This document shows, piece by piece, positions 33,415-41,972 of a DNA stretch of 44,119 bases (its first letter is position 1; each line of letters starts with the position of its first letter). Made by a program: the position numbers and the translations under genes. Under the pieces are notes generated by a model. That model saw only the letters and a list, made by a program, of their open reading frames with translations. It did no database searches and had not been told where the DNA came from. The stretch spans positions 1 to 44,119 of the forward strand of contig JAPSKX010000020.1 of assembly GCA_031181325.1 (NCBI GenBank). The letters are read 5' to 3'. The stretch comes from Paenibacillus sp. (GTDB lineage Bacteria; Bacillota; Bacilli; Paenibacillales; YIM-B00363).

Positions 33415-33438
33415 TTCGAGCAGGGGGAACAATGACGA

Positions 33439-34698
33439 ATGACGGATAAGCTCATGATCGCCGGCGGACGGCCGCTGCGCGGAACGGTAACGATCAGCGG
33501 CGCCAAGAACAGCGCGGTAGCGCTCATTCCCGCGGCGCTTCTCGCCGAGACGACCGTCGTCTTGGACAATCTGCCCGATATCAGCGACGTCGCCATCTAC
33601 GCGGAATTGCTCGAGGAGCTGGGCGCGAAGGTGCAGTATCGGGACGGACAGATGACGATCGATCCCAGCGGACTGCGATCGAAGCCGCTTCCGAACGGGA
33701 ACGTCAAGAAGCTTCGGGCTTCGTATTATTTAATGGGCGCCCTGCTGGGCCGATTCGGCGAAGCGCTCATCGGCATGCCGGGCGGCTGCAACTTCGAGCC
33801 TCGCCCGATCGATCAGCATATCAAGGGATTCGAAGCGCTCGGCGCATCCGTCGAGAACGAGCACGGCTCTTACCATATCGCGGCGAAGTCGCTGCGAGGC
33901 GCTAAGATTTATCTGGACGTCGCCAGCGTCGGCGCGACCATTAATATTATGTTAGCTTCCGCTCGCGCGAGCGGAGTCACGATTATCGAAAACGCGGCGA
34001 AAGAGCCTGAAATCATAGATGTGGCAACCTTGTTAAGCTCCATGGGCGCGAGGATCAAAGGCGCGGGCACGGAAACGATTCGGATCGAAGGCGTCAAGGA
34101 GATGCACGGCTGTCGGCATTCGATCATCCCGGACCGCATTCAAGCGGGTACGTATATGATCGCTGCCGCGGCGACGTCCGGCGATGTGCTGGTGGACAAT
34201 GTCATCCCGAAGCATATGGAGGCGCTCACGGCGAAGCTGCAAGAGATGGGCGCGCACGTGTACGAGATGGACGAAGCGATTCGCGTCGTCGGACAGCCGG
34301 ATTATGCGCACATCGACGTGAAAGCGCTCGTCTATCCGGGGTTCGCGACGGATTTGCAATCGCCGATGACGAGCCTGCTGACGCGCGGCAACGGCGTCAG
34401 TATCCTGACGGACTACGTCTACAGCAGCCGCTTCAAGCACGTACCGGAGCTGCAGCGCATGGGCGCCAACATCCGCGTGGAAGGGCGTTCGGCCATCATC
34501 CAGAAGAGCGTGTTGAACGGAGCGAAGGTGCGGGCGACCGACCTGCGCGCCGGCGCGTCGTTGTTCGTCGCGGGACTGATGGTTCCGAACGGCGGGGTGA
34601 CGGAGATTTCCGGATTCGATTACATTCAACGCGGGTATGACATGCTTACGGACAATCTGACGCGCCTTGGCGCCGAAGTGTGGCTCGAGCGCGAATAG
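33439..34698 (+). CDS. murA: UDP-N-acetylglucosamine 1-carboxyvinyltransferase
   Basis: A 419-residue enzyme for the first committed step of peptidoglycan synthesis, transferring enolpyruvate from PEP to UDP-GlcNAc. [20 protein letters not shown] near the N-terminus and Cys about 117 in [20 protein letters not shown] mark the active site (the fosfomycin target). [16 protein letters not shown] and [14 protein letters not shown] follow. It resembles the B. subtilis MurAB/MurZ paralogue, including its place between fba and rho. The residue pair FE after the active-site Cys replaces the usual hydrophobic-Gly. AGGGGGAA precedes ATG 33439; an earlier ATG at 33432 closes after five codons. Confidence 0.95.
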   Translation: MTDKLMIAGGRPLRGTVTISGAKNSAVALIPAALLAETTVVLDNLPDISDVAIYAELLEELGAKVQYRDGQMTIDPSGLRSKPLPNGNVKKLRASYYLMGALLGRFGEALIGMPGGCNFEPRPIDQHIKGFEALGASVENEHGSYHIAAKSLRGAKIYLDVASVGATINIMLASARASGVTIIENAAKEPEIIDVATLLSSMGARIKGAGTETIRIEGVKEMHGCRHSIIPDRIQAGTYMIAAAATSGDVLVDNVIPKHMEALTAKLQEMGAHVYEMDEAIRVVGQPDYAHIDVKALVYPGFATDLQSPMTSLLTRGNGVSILTDYVYSSRFKHVPELQRMGANIRVEGRSAIIQKSVLNGAKVRATDLRAGASLFVAGLMVPNGGVTEISGFDYIQRGYDMLTDNLTRLGAEVWLERE

Positions 34699-34773
34699 AA
34701 CCGAGCGTTCTCGTCTATAACTTGAGTGATAGGATTCACGCAATGCTATTTTCATAAGAAATGTGGTGGTTGT

Positions 34774-36183
34774 TTGAGTACGGATCTAACGCTGACCGAC
34801 TTGGAAGCGATGAAGCTGACGGAGCTCTACAAGCTCGCGAAATCGTATCAAATTCCTTATTACGGGCAGATGAAGAAGAAAGAGCTGGTGTTCTCGATCC
34901 TGCGAGCCCAAGCGGAAAAATCGGGACTGTTGTTCATGCAGGGCGTGCTTGAGATTTTGCCGGAAGGCTTCGGCTTCCTCCGGCCGATCAACTACTTGCC
35001 GAGCTCCGAGGATATTTACATCTCGGCTTCGCAGATTCGAAGGTTCGATCTTCGGTCGGGCGATCTGGTGTCGGGCAAGTGTCGGCCTCCCAAGGAGAGC
35101 GAGCGCTACTTCGGTCTGCTGCACGTGACGGCGGTCAACGGGGAAGACCCCGAGACGGCCTCCGAAAGACTTCATTTCCCCGCGCTTACCCCATTGTATC
35201 CGCAGGAGAAAATCGTCTTAGAAACCGCCCCTAACGAAATTTCCACCCGCTTGATGGACCTGTTCACGCCGGTCGGCCTCGGGCAGCGCGGCTTGATCGT
35301 CGCTCCGCCGAAAGCCGGGAAGACGCTGCTGCTCAAGAAGATCGCCAACAGCATCTCGAAGAACTATCCGGATATCAAGCTGTTTATTTTGCTGATCGAC
35401 GAACGTCCGGAGGAAGTGACCGACATGCAGCGCTCCGTCGATGCGGAAGTCGTCTCTTCGACGTTCGACGAGGTGCCGGAAAATCATATCAAGGTGGCGG
35501 AGCTCGTGCTGGAGCGGGCGCTGCGTCTAGTCGAGCATAAGAAGGACGTCGTCATTTTGCTCGACAGCATTACGCGTCTTGCGCGCGCGTACAATCTCGT
35601 CGTGCCGCCGTCCGGCCGCACGTTGTCCGGCGGCGTCGATCCGGCCGCGTTCCACCGCCCGAAGCGATTCTTCGGCGCGGCGCGCAACGTGGAAGAGGGC
35701 GGCAGCCTCACGATTCTCGCGACGGCGCTCGTCGAGACGGGATCGCGGATGGACGATATCATCTACGAAGAATTCAAGGGCACGGGCAACATGGAGCTGC
35801 ATCTCGACCGCAAGCTCGCCGAACGACGCGTGTTCCCGGCGATCGACATTCGCCGGTCGGGGACGCGGCGCGAGGAAGTGCTCCTGACGAAGGAAGAGCT
35901 CGACAAGGTGTGGGCGATCCGCAAGTCGATGCAGGATTCGCACGAATATACGGAAGCGCTGCTGAAGAAGCTCGCGGACACGAAGACGAACGAAGAGTTC
36001 CTGAAGACGATCGAGACGAAACGCAGCAGCGCCGCCGCAGGCGGTTCGTCGAGGAGCGGAACGGCCGCCGGTACGGCAAGCTCGGCGGGCGCTACCGGCT
36101 CCGCGGCTTCCGCTTCCCCGGCCTCCCGGTCCGCCGGCGCGCGCAAGTCGAGCGCGGCCGTCGGCACGCAGCCGAGAACGTAA
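34774..36183 (+). CDS. rho: Transcription termination factor Rho
   Basis: A 469-residue hexameric RNA helicase. The Rho_N helical part (about 1-50, [20 protein letters not shown]) precedes an RNA-binding cold-shock fold (about 55-125, [20 protein letters not shown]). The ATPase has Walker [16 protein letters not shown] (about 176), Walker [18 protein letters not shown], and the Q/R-loop region [21 protein letters not shown] start at TTG 34774, with GGTGG at about 5-6 bases. The last ~58 residues are a low-complexity Ser/Ala/Gly tail not expected in B. subtilis Rho (about 427 residues). No intrinsic terminator separates it from the radical SAM gene. Confidence 0.95.
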   Translation: MSTDLTLTDLEAMKLTELYKLAKSYQIPYYGQMKKKELVFSILRAQAEKSGLLFMQGVLEILPEGFGFLRPINYLPSSEDIYISASQIRRFDLRSGDLVSGKCRPPKESERYFGLLHVTAVNGEDPETASERLHFPALTPLYPQEKIVLETAPNEISTRLMDLFTPVGLGQRGLIVAPPKAGKTLLLKKIANSISKNYPDIKLFILLIDERPEEVTDMQRSVDAEVVSSTFDEVPENHIKVAELVLERALRLVEHKKDVVILLDSITRLARAYNLVVPPSGRTLSGGVDPAAFHRPKRFFGAARNVEEGGSLTILATALVETGSRMDDIIYEEFKGTGNMELHLDRKLAERRVFPAIDIRRSGTRREEVLLTKEELDKVWAIRKSMQDSHEYTEALLKKLADTKTNEEFLKTIETKRSSAAAGGSSRSGTAAGTASSAGATGSAASASPASRSAGARKSSAAVGTQPRT

Positions 36184-36198
36184 CGATCCCGAAGCCGC

Positions 36199-36246
36199 AA
36201 CGAAGAGGGTAACGAAGAAGGTAACGATGAAGGTAACGAAGAAGGT
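36199..36246 (+). repeat. Four 12-base tandem repeats with Shine-Dalgarno-like cores
   Basis: Units AACGAAGAGGGT (36199-36210), AACGAAGAAGGT (36211-36222), AACGATGAAGGT (36223-36234) and AACGAAGAAGGT (36235-36246) follow one another between rho and the radical SAM gene. Each holds a GAAGRRGGT core resembling a ribosome site. The third unit, by one base change, contains an in-frame ATG (36227). Confidence 0.85.
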
Positions 36247-36256
36247 GAAGGGTTCC

Positions 36257-37504
36257 ATGCAATTGGTTTACGCGGATGCGGAGGGCAACGTATACGATCA
36301 TCCCGACTACGTCGCGCTCGGGCGCGGCGGGGACGCGATCACGGATATCCTGGAGGAGGAGCTCATTCCGCTTCCGGAAGGGGCGACGCTCGTGTCGCTG
36401 CCGGGGACGCGCCCCGTCGCGGCGGACGCCGAAACGGGCGAGATGGTGCGCCTCGACGAAGGCGACGTCTTCGCGGTCGGCGCCCTGCTGCCGCAAGGCT
36501 ACACCCGCTTGCTGCTCCCCGGGTATGTGAAGCGTCCGGGCGCGGAGCCGCTGCCGTTGTTCGGCTACTCGGCCGTCGTCTGGAAGGACGGCGGCTTCCA
36601 CGTCGCGGCGCGGCAATCGGACGATCCGGAGCGGTGGAATCCGAAGAACTGCGACGTGAATCTGTTGGAAGCGGGCGTTAAGCGGCTGACCGAGACGTAC
36701 CCGGACAACCGATTGTTCCAGCACTTGTCTCACTGCGCGCTCGGATACGAATGTCTCACGGCGTCGAACACGTTCCTGCAGCGGTGGGAAGGGGCGGTGC
36801 CGGTCTCGTTCTCCTGTAACGCAGGCTGCTTCGGCTGCATCTCGGAGCAGCCCGACGACAGCGGATTCCCGGCGCCGCAGACGCGGCTCAAGTTCAAGCC
36901 GACGGTGGACGAAGTCGTGGAGATCATGCTCGAGCATCTTCGGACGCCGGAGAGCATCATCTCCTTCGGGCAAGGCTGCGAAGGCGAACCGGCCACGCAA
37001 GCGCCGACGATCATCGAGGCGATCAAGCGCGTGCGGGCGAAGACGAGCCTCGGCTATATCAACATCAATACGAACGCGGGGCTCAGCGATCATATCCGCG
37101 GCATCGTGGACGCGGGCCTCGACCTGATGCGCGTCAGTACGATCAGCGCATTGGACGAGCATTATAACGCATACTATAAGCCGCGCGGCTATACGCTGAA
37201 GAACGTCGAGAAGTCGCTCGTCTACGCGGAGAGCAAGGGCGTCTACACGTCGATCAATTACTTGATCTTCCCGGGCGTCACCGATCGCGAGGAGGAGCTC
37301 GAGGCGATGATCGAGTTCGCGCGCCGGACGAAGCTGAAGCTGATCCAGCTGCGCAACCTGAACATCGATCCGGAGAGCTACCTCGCGATCATCCCGAAGC
37401 CGCAGGGCGAGCTGCTCGGCATGAAGCAAGCGATCGAGATTCTCGAAGCGGAGCTTCCCGACGTGAAGATCGGCTCGTATACGCATGTGCCGGCTAGGAC
37501 TTGA
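36257..37504 (+). CDS. Radical SAM protein of unknown function
   Basis: A 415-residue protein from ATG 36257 (MQLVYADAEGNVYDHP); an in-frame ATG at 36227 adds 10 residues coded by a tandem repeat. The first ~170 residues are a non-SAM domain with HLSHCALGYECL. The radical SAM core has CNAGCFGC (CxxxCxxC, Cys about 187, 191, 194), which should hold a 4Fe-4S cluster. SFGQGCEGEP is the GGE-like SAM motif, and NINTNAGLSD, LMRVSTISALDEHYNAYY and TSINYLIFPGVTD complete the barrel. No SPASM or B12 domain is evident. It lies between rho and rpmE, probably in the rho transcript. I know no characterised relative; a modifying role in translation or RNA metabolism is only a guess. Confidence 0.85.
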   Translation: MQLVYADAEGNVYDHPDYVALGRGGDAITDILEEELIPLPEGATLVSLPGTRPVAADAETGEMVRLDEGDVFAVGALLPQGYTRLLLPGYVKRPGAEPLPLFGYSAVVWKDGGFHVAARQSDDPERWNPKNCDVNLLEAGVKRLTETYPDNRLFQHLSHCALGYECLTASNTFLQRWEGAVPVSFSCNAGCFGCISEQPDDSGFPAPQTRLKFKPTVDEVVEIMLEHLRTPESIISFGQGCEGEPATQAPTIIEAIKRVRAKTSLGYININTNAGLSDHIRGIVDAGLDLMRVSTISALDEHYNAYYKPRGYTLKNVEKSLVYAESKGVYTSINYLIFPGVTDREEELEAMIEFARRTKLKLIQLRNLNIDPESYLAIIPKPQGELLGMKQAIEILEAELPDVKIGSYTHVPART

Positions 37505-37523
37505 CAAGTCGAATATTGTCTTG

Positions 37524-37552
37524 TTGCAAACGGCGCCGGTGCGTGATATAAT
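37524..37552 (+). promoter_or_regulatory. Sigma-A promoter of rpmE
   Basis: TTGCAA (37524-37529) and a perfect TATAAT (37547-37552) are exactly 17 bases apart. The leader to rpmE is about 58 bases. Confidence 0.85.
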
Positions 37553-37560
37553 CACATACG

Positions 37561-37617
37561 CTATGAATTTTACTCTGGATCGACCATAGATTCAGGGCGG
37601 AAAGAGGGGACTCCCAC
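37561..37617 (+). promoter_or_regulatory. Possible structured leader of rpmE
   Basis: Two alternative helices are possible: CTATG (37561-37565) with CATAG (37585-37589), and CTGGATC (37575-37581) with GATTCAG (37588-37594), 7 pairs with one G-U. Ribosomal protein L31 genes in several phyla have autoregulatory leaders; I cannot confirm that this is one. GGAAAGAGGGG is the ribosome site. Confidence 0.35.
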
Positions 37618-37815
37618 ATGAAAACTGCGATCCAACCGAAATATAATGTGACGACGGTAACGTGCGCTTGCGGCAATTCGTTCGAAACCGGCTCCGTAAA
37701 GCCGAATCTTCGAGTCGAAATTTGCTCCAACTGCCATCCGTTCTTCACCGGGAAGCAGAAGTTCTTGGATGTCGGCGGCCGCGTCGACAAGTTCAAGAAG
37801 AAATACGGCATCTAA
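37618..37815 (+). CDS. rpmE: 50S ribosomal protein L31, zinc-binding form
   Basis: A 65-residue ribosomal protein. [10 protein letters not shown], then [11 protein letters not shown] with Cys 16 and Cys 18, and [16 protein letters not shown] with Cys 36 and Cys 39 identify the zinc-containing (C+) L31. The C-terminal [10 protein letters not shown] is typical. The zinc form is usually replaced by a non-zinc paralogue during zinc starvation. Its place after rho agrees with B. subtilis. It ends at a terminator hairpin shared with the next gene's ribosome site. Confidence 0.96.
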   Translation: MKTAIQPKYNVTTVTCACGNSFETGSVKPNLRVEICSNCHPFFTGKQKFLDVGGRVDKFKKKYGI

Positions 37816-37833
37816 TCTTTACCAAGCATATGG

Positions 37834-37880
37834 AGGCGCCTCGGCCGGGTACGATAACGGCAGGAGGTGCCTTTCTTCTT
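37834..37880 (+). terminator. rpmE terminator overlapping the next gene's ribosome site
   Basis: AGGCGCCTC (37834-37842) pairs with GAGGTGCCT (37864-37872) with one G-U, plus inner GCCG/CGGC, followed by TTCTTCTT. The 3' arm contains AGGAGGT, the only Shine-Dalgarno of the lipoprotein gene starting at 37881. Confidence 0.75.
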
Positions 37881-38273
37881 ATGAAGCGCAATCGAAACAG
37901 AGCGGCGATCCCGCTGACCTTGCTGCTGCTTACCGGCTTGCTGTCGCTTACCGGCTGCGGAAGCGAGCCGAATCATATGGAGGCGAACCGGTACGCGGAG
38001 GACGGATACCTCGGGATGAGCAACTCCAATCCGAATTTCCGCACGAACCCGTCGCATCATAATTACTCGAAGGACCGTCAGCTGATGCGGCAAGCGCTGC
38101 GGGAGATGGATCTCGACAAGAGGGCGTCGATCCTCATGAGCGGCACGAACGTCACGGTCACGATCCACCTGGACGATCTTACGCCGGAAGAAGCCGCCGC
38201 GATTCGCTCGGACGCGTATCTGCTCCTGAAAGGGAACGCGCCGCGATACGATTATCAAATCCGGTTCGAATAA
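37881..38273 (+). CDS. Small lipoprotein, possibly sporulation-related
   Basis: A 130-residue predicted lipoprotein. The signal peptide RAAIPLTLLLLTGLLSL ends in the lipobox LTGC (Cys 26). The mature protein has a polar linker (PNHMEANRYAEDGYLGMSNS) and a small alpha/beta domain (about 65-130) with LMRQALREMDLDKRASILMS and TVTIHLDDLTPEEAAAIRSD. That pattern faintly resembles YhcN/YlaJ-type spore lipoproteins, which I cannot confirm. AGGAGGT lies 12 bases upstream of ATG, inside the rpmE terminator stem. Expression therefore depends on read-through and on opening of that stem, unless a separate promoter exists. Confidence 0.7.
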   Translation: MKRNRNRAAIPLTLLLLTGLLSLTGCGSEPNHMEANRYAEDGYLGMSNSNPNFRTNPSHHNYSKDRQLMRQALREMDLDKRASILMSGTNVTVTIHLDDLTPEEAAAIRSDAYLLLKGNAPRYDYQIRFE

Positions 38274-38300
38274 CCGGGGGAGGGAATGCTTGGACAAGCC

Positions 38301-38330
38301 TTGCTATTTCCCCCGCGAATGAAGTATACT
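38301..38330 (+). promoter_or_regulatory. Promoter of the SRP RNA
   Basis: TTGCTA (38301-38306) and TATACT (38325-38330) are 18 bases apart. Transcription would start about 38337-38338, matching the predicted 5' end of the RNA. Confidence 0.7.
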
Positions 38331-38337
38331 TAAGTTC

Positions 38338-38440
38338 GGTCGGGGCCCTCGCAATGGGTGCCTACGAACCCGGTCAGGTCCGGAAGGAAGCAGCCGTAAG
38401 TAGGATGTCTCATGTGCCGGGGTTCCCGGCCTCTTCATTT
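38338..38440 (+). ncRNA. ffs: Signal recognition particle RNA, small type
   Basis: The universal SRP domain IV core is unmistakable: GGTCAGGTCCGGAAGGAAGC then AGCC (38375-38398). Flanking strands pair as a long hairpin: CCTAC with GTAGG, CGCAATGGG with CTCATGTGCCGGGG, and GGGGCC with GGCCTC at the base. The RNA binds Ffh (and FtsY transiently) to target membrane proteins. It is about 100 nucleotides and lacks the upstream Alu-like domain of the ~270-nucleotide B. subtilis scRNA. The ends are estimated from the promoter and the helix. As in Bacillus it lies near dnaX. Confidence 0.92.
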
Positions 38441-38469
38441 TTAAGGCATACATACGCTTCGTTCGGCCG

Positions 38470-38500
38470 CGCTCCGTCGCGACCGGGCGGGGCGTTTTTT
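38470..38500 (+). terminator. Intrinsic terminator after the SRP RNA
   Basis: CGCTCCGTC (38470-38478) pairs with GGCGGGGCG (38486-38494) using two G-U pairs, followed by TTTTTT. The mature SRP RNA end lies about 40 bases earlier, so 3' processing is implied. Confidence 0.8.
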
Positions 38501-38578
38501 CTTTGCGCGTAGAAGGAAATGGCGCGAAGGGAGGCGAAAAGTAACAAGAAACCGGTTAAATAAAAGGCGGTGTTCGGC

Positions 38579-40003
38579 ATGCTGGAACCACATCGGTGGA
38601 CAATCCGAACGACGAATCGAAAGGATGAATTGACGCGCATCTTCGAAGGCTTGTTTCTGGTTCTTGACGATGAAGGCCATATCCTGTATGCGCAGACGGA
38701 TTTGGCCTCGGTCCTCGGTCAGCATTCGGGGGATATGACCGGCAAGCCGATCGTCCGGTGGATCGGTCGTCCCGCCGCTTTCGCCGACGTCCTGGCCGCC
38801 GCCGCTTCCGAGACGAGGCCGACCTTGGAGCTGAAATTGCCGGGCGGCGCATCCCTGACGACCGAATATGCGGTGTTCTGCCTCGAGGGAACGGCGCCGG
38901 CGCGGTACGTCTTGGCGCTGCATCGGCTGAACGGCGATGCGAAGCTAAGCTTGCTGCAGCGGTTCGCCGGCGCCTTCATGCAAGACGTCAATCTCGGCGT
39001 ACTGCTCATCAATCCGGACTTCGAGCTCGTCGAGATCAGCGACACGGCTTGCCGTATCCTCGGGTTTCGCCGAGATACGGCCATCGGTCGGTCGATGGAC
39101 GACGTGTTCGAGGGCGTTCCCGTGCCGCACCGATTCGTGCAGCGCACGCTGCTCGACGGCATGACGGTGAAAAATCACGCCGTGTCCTGGACGAACGACC
39201 GAGAGCGCTTCGAGCTCATTATGGACACGAGCTTGCTGCGGGACGGAGAGGGACGGGTCGCCGGCGCGTACGTCATTTTCAAAGACGTCTCGAACTTGCG
39301 CTCGCTCGAACAGCAAGTGCAGCGCAGCGACCGGCTCGCCATGATCGGGCAGATCGCCGCCGGCACGGCGCACGAGATCCGCAATCCGCTGACGTCGATC
39401 AAGGGCTTCCTTCAGGTGTTTAAGAAATCCCTCGGAGAACAGGGGATGACGAAGGAGGTCGGTTACGCGGAGCTGATGCTCAGCGAGATCGATCGGATCA
39501 ACGATTTGGTGAGCGAGTTTCTGTTGCTGAGCAAGCCGAAGCATACGACGTTCGCGCGAACCGATGTCGCCTCCGTCATTCGGGAAATCCTGCCGATCAT
39601 TAACAACGAAGCGATCCTGCACGGCGTTACGGTGGAATACCGGTCGGCGCTGGATCTTCCGCCGGTCGTCGCCGATCGGGAGCTGCTGAAGCAGGTGTTC
39701 ATCAATCTCAGCAAGAACGGCATCGAGGCGATGGCCGCCGAGGGCGGTACGCTCACGATCACCGAGAAGACGGATAAAGCCGAGCAGCGGTTGAACGTCT
39801 ACGTTCAAGATACCGGACCCGGCATTCCGCCGTTTTTGATCGATAAAATTTTCGACCCGTTCTTCACCACGAAGGAGGAAGGCACCGGTCTCGGCCTGTC
39901 GGTGTGCCAGCGCATCGTGCACGATATAGGCGGTACGCTGCGGGTGTCGTCGAAGGGGTACGGAACGATCTTCGTCGTCTCGATCCCTTACGCCAAGGAG
40001 TAA
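38579..40003 (+). CDS. PAS-domain histidine kinase, probable sporulation phosphorelay kinase
   Basis: A 474-residue soluble sensor kinase with no membrane span. It has one or two PAS folds (about 15-110, and about 125-245 with GVLLINPDFELVEISDTACR and DVSNLRSLEQQV). The dimerisation/phosphoacceptor helix GTAHEIRNPLTSIKGFLQVF (His about 265) is very close to KinA-KinE and other Spo0F-directed kinases. The ATPase has NLSKNGIEAM (N box), DTGPGIPP (G1), FFTTKEEGTGLGLS (F/G2). I use ATG 38579, with AAGGCGG upstream; GTG 38570 is too near that site. spo0F lies 6.3 kb upstream. No response-regulator gene is adjacent, as expected for an orphan phosphorelay kinase. Confidence 0.88.
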   Translation: MLEPHRWTIRTTNRKDELTRIFEGLFLVLDDEGHILYAQTDLASVLGQHSGDMTGKPIVRWIGRPAAFADVLAAAASETRPTLELKLPGGASLTTEYAVFCLEGTAPARYVLALHRLNGDAKLSLLQRFAGAFMQDVNLGVLLINPDFELVEISDTACRILGFRRDTAIGRSMDDVFEGVPVPHRFVQRTLLDGMTVKNHAVSWTNDRERFELIMDTSLLRDGEGRVAGAYVIFKDVSNLRSLEQQVQRSDRLAMIGQIAAGTAHEIRNPLTSIKGFLQVFKKSLGEQGMTKEVGYAELMLSEIDRINDLVSEFLLLSKPKHTTFARTDVASVIREILPIINNEAILHGVTVEYRSALDLPPVVADRELLKQVFINLSKNGIEAMAAEGGTLTITEKTDKAEQRLNVYVQDTGPGIPPFLIDKIFDPFFTTKEEGTGLGLSVCQRIVHDIGGTLRVSSKGYGTIFVVSIPYAKE

Positions 40004-40061
40004 ACCGGCTTCGCGCCGGACGACGGGCTGCCGCTCGCCCTGTTGCGATCTCGGACGAACT

Positions 40062-40069
40062 GGTATAAT
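40062..40069 (+). promoter_or_regulatory. Extended -10 promoter of dnaX-ebfC-recR
   Basis: TGGTATAAT with the TGn extension and a perfect -10 (TATAAT 40064-40069). TTGCGA lies 15 bases further upstream, a short spacing, so the extension probably matters. Confidence 0.65.
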
Positions 40070-40132
40070 AAGATGGATCATGAGGAGCGCTGCCTCAGGC
40101 GGCGGCAACCGAGGAAGTCAGAGGGGAAGCGT

Positions 40133-41923
40133 ATGGCGCGCATGGCGTTGTACCGCGCATGGCGGTCACAGACGTTCGAAGACGTTATCGGACAACAGCA
40201 TATTACGCAGACGCTTCAGAATTCGATCCGCGAGGGCCGGCTTTCGCACGCGTATTTGTTCAACGGGCCGCGGGGCACGGGCAAGACGAGTACGGCGAAG
40301 ATTTTGTCGAAGGCGGTCAACTGCGAGCGCGGCCCGTCGCCGGAGCCTTGCAACGAATGCGACGCTTGCCGTCGGATTACGTCCGGCGCGTGCATCGACG
40401 TCAGCGAGTTCGACGCGGCCTCGAACCGGGGCGTGGAAGAAATTCGCGACATTCGGGACAAGGTGAAGTATGCGCCGACCGAGGTTCGATACAAGGTGTA
40501 CATCATCGACGAGGTGCACATGCTCACGACGGAGGCGTTCAACGCGCTCTTGAAGACGCTGGAAGAGCCGCCGGAGCATGTGTTGTTCATACTGGCGACG
40601 ACGGAGCCGCATAAGGTGCCGGCGACGATTCTCTCGCGCTGCCAGCGCTTCGACTTCCGGCGCATTACGCCGGTCGAGCAGGCGGGTCGGATGCGCCGCA
40701 TCTGCGAAGCCGAAGGCATCGAGGCCGACGAGGAGGCGCTTGCGCTGATCGCCCGGCTGTCGGACGGCGGCATGCGGGATGCGCTCAGTCTGCTCGACCA
40801 AGCGACGTCCTTCGCGACGGGGCGGGTGACGGCGGACGAGGTGCTCGCGATGACCGGCGGCGTCGCCGGCGAACAGTACGGCTTGCTCGCCGAAGCGGTA
40901 GCGAAGCAAGATGTCGGCTTCGTGCTCGACTTCGTGGATAAGTTGATGCGGGACGGGAAGAGCGCGGATAAGTGCCTGGAAGGGTTCTTGTCCTACCTGC
41001 GCGACTTGCTGCTCGTGAAGCTCGTCCCGGGCTCCAATGCGGTGACCGACCGCTTGGCGCCCGCCGAACGGGAACGGCTCTCGGCGGTGGCGGCGGCGTT
41101 CGCGAACGACCGGCTGTTCCAGATGATCGACACCGTGAACGGTTATCTCGGTGAGATGAAATACGCCGCGATGCCGCAGACGATGCTCGAGGTCGCGCTG
41201 CTGAAGCTGTGCGCGCCGGGGCCGGGCGCGGCTGCGGCTGCGCCGTCGGGTGCGGCTTCGGCGGCTGCCGGCGGCGTGGCGGCGGCCGCATCGAGCGGGG
41301 CCGAGCTGAGCGGCCTGTCGGCGGAGCTGCGGCGGCTCGCGGCGCGAGTGGAGCGGCTCGAGTCGCGCCCGGCCGCGCCGGCGGACGGCGGCGGCTCGGC
41401 GGGAGGATCGGCGCCCGCCGCTGCCCCGAAGCCCGCGCCGCCGCCGCCGAAGCCGATGAAGACGCCCGCCGCGCTGCAGCCGTTCCTGGCCTCGCGCGAA
41501 TCCGAGCCGTATCGGCTCGCGATGCGCGAATGGCCCGCGGTGCTGCAACGCGTGAAGGAGCGGAAGATTACGGTACACGCTTGGCTCGTCGACGGCGAAC
41601 CGGTGTCGGCGACGGAAGACGTCGTGCTGGTGGCGTTCAAGAATACGTTCCACCGGGATACGACCGAGAAGCCGGCGAACAAAGAGTTGATCGAGAGCGC
41701 GATGGCCGAAGTGTTCGGGCGTCCGTTGCGATTGGCGACGATGCTGCTGAAGGACTGGAAGGCGGCGGAGGAATCGGCCGCGGGCACGTCCGCGCCGCCG
41801 GAGGTGCTGGAGCTGACGCCGGACGACGGCGCGGAAGGCGAAGGCGGCAAGAAGTACAAGGAAGATTGGATCAACGAGGCGATCGATGTGTTCGGCGAAG
41901 GCCTCGTCGTGGTGAAAGAGTAG
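40133..41923 (+). CDS. dnaX: DNA polymerase III gamma/tau subunit
   Basis: A 596-residue clamp-loader ATPase. [20 protein letters not shown], Walker [15 protein letters not shown] (about 42-55), the zinc module [25 protein letters not shown] (Walker B) and the sensor [19 protein letters not shown] are all present. A low-complexity Ala/Pro linker (about 365-445) separates domain III from the tau C-terminus (about 450-590), which binds polymerase. No A-rich slippery site for a shorter gamma product was noticed. ATG 40133 follows GAGGGG; a second ATG at 40142 is also possible. It leads the conserved dnaX-ebfC-recR operon. Confidence 0.96.
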   Translation: MARMALYRAWRSQTFEDVIGQQHITQTLQNSIREGRLSHAYLFNGPRGTGKTSTAKILSKAVNCERGPSPEPCNECDACRRITSGACIDVSEFDAASNRGVEEIRDIRDKVKYAPTEVRYKVYIIDEVHMLTTEAFNALLKTLEEPPEHVLFILATTEPHKVPATILSRCQRFDFRRITPVEQAGRMRRICEAEGIEADEEALALIARLSDGGMRDALSLLDQATSFATGRVTADEVLAMTGGVAGEQYGLLAEAVAKQDVGFVLDFVDKLMRDGKSADKCLEGFLSYLRDLLLVKLVPGSNAVTDRLAPAERERLSAVAAAFANDRLFQMIDTVNGYLGEMKYAAMPQTMLEVALLKLCAPGPGAAAAAPSGAASAAAGGVAAAASSGAELSGLSAELRRLAARVERLESRPAAPADGGGSAGGSAPAAAPKPAPPPPKPMKTPAALQPFLASRESEPYRLAMREWPAVLQRVKERKITVHAWLVDGEPVSATEDVVLVAFKNTFHRDTTEKPANKELIESAMAEVFGRPLRLATMLLKDWKAAEESAAGTSAPPEVLELTPDDGAEGEGGKKYKEDWINEAIDVFGEGLVVVKE

Positions 41924-41972
41924 CTGCATTTTCGAAACCAATCAAATTCTTATTCCTGTGAGGTGCTGTACG

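Noticed and set aside
40133-41923. Programmed frameshift producing a short gamma form of DnaX
   Set aside because: No A-rich slippery heptamer with a downstream hairpin was found in the linker region.
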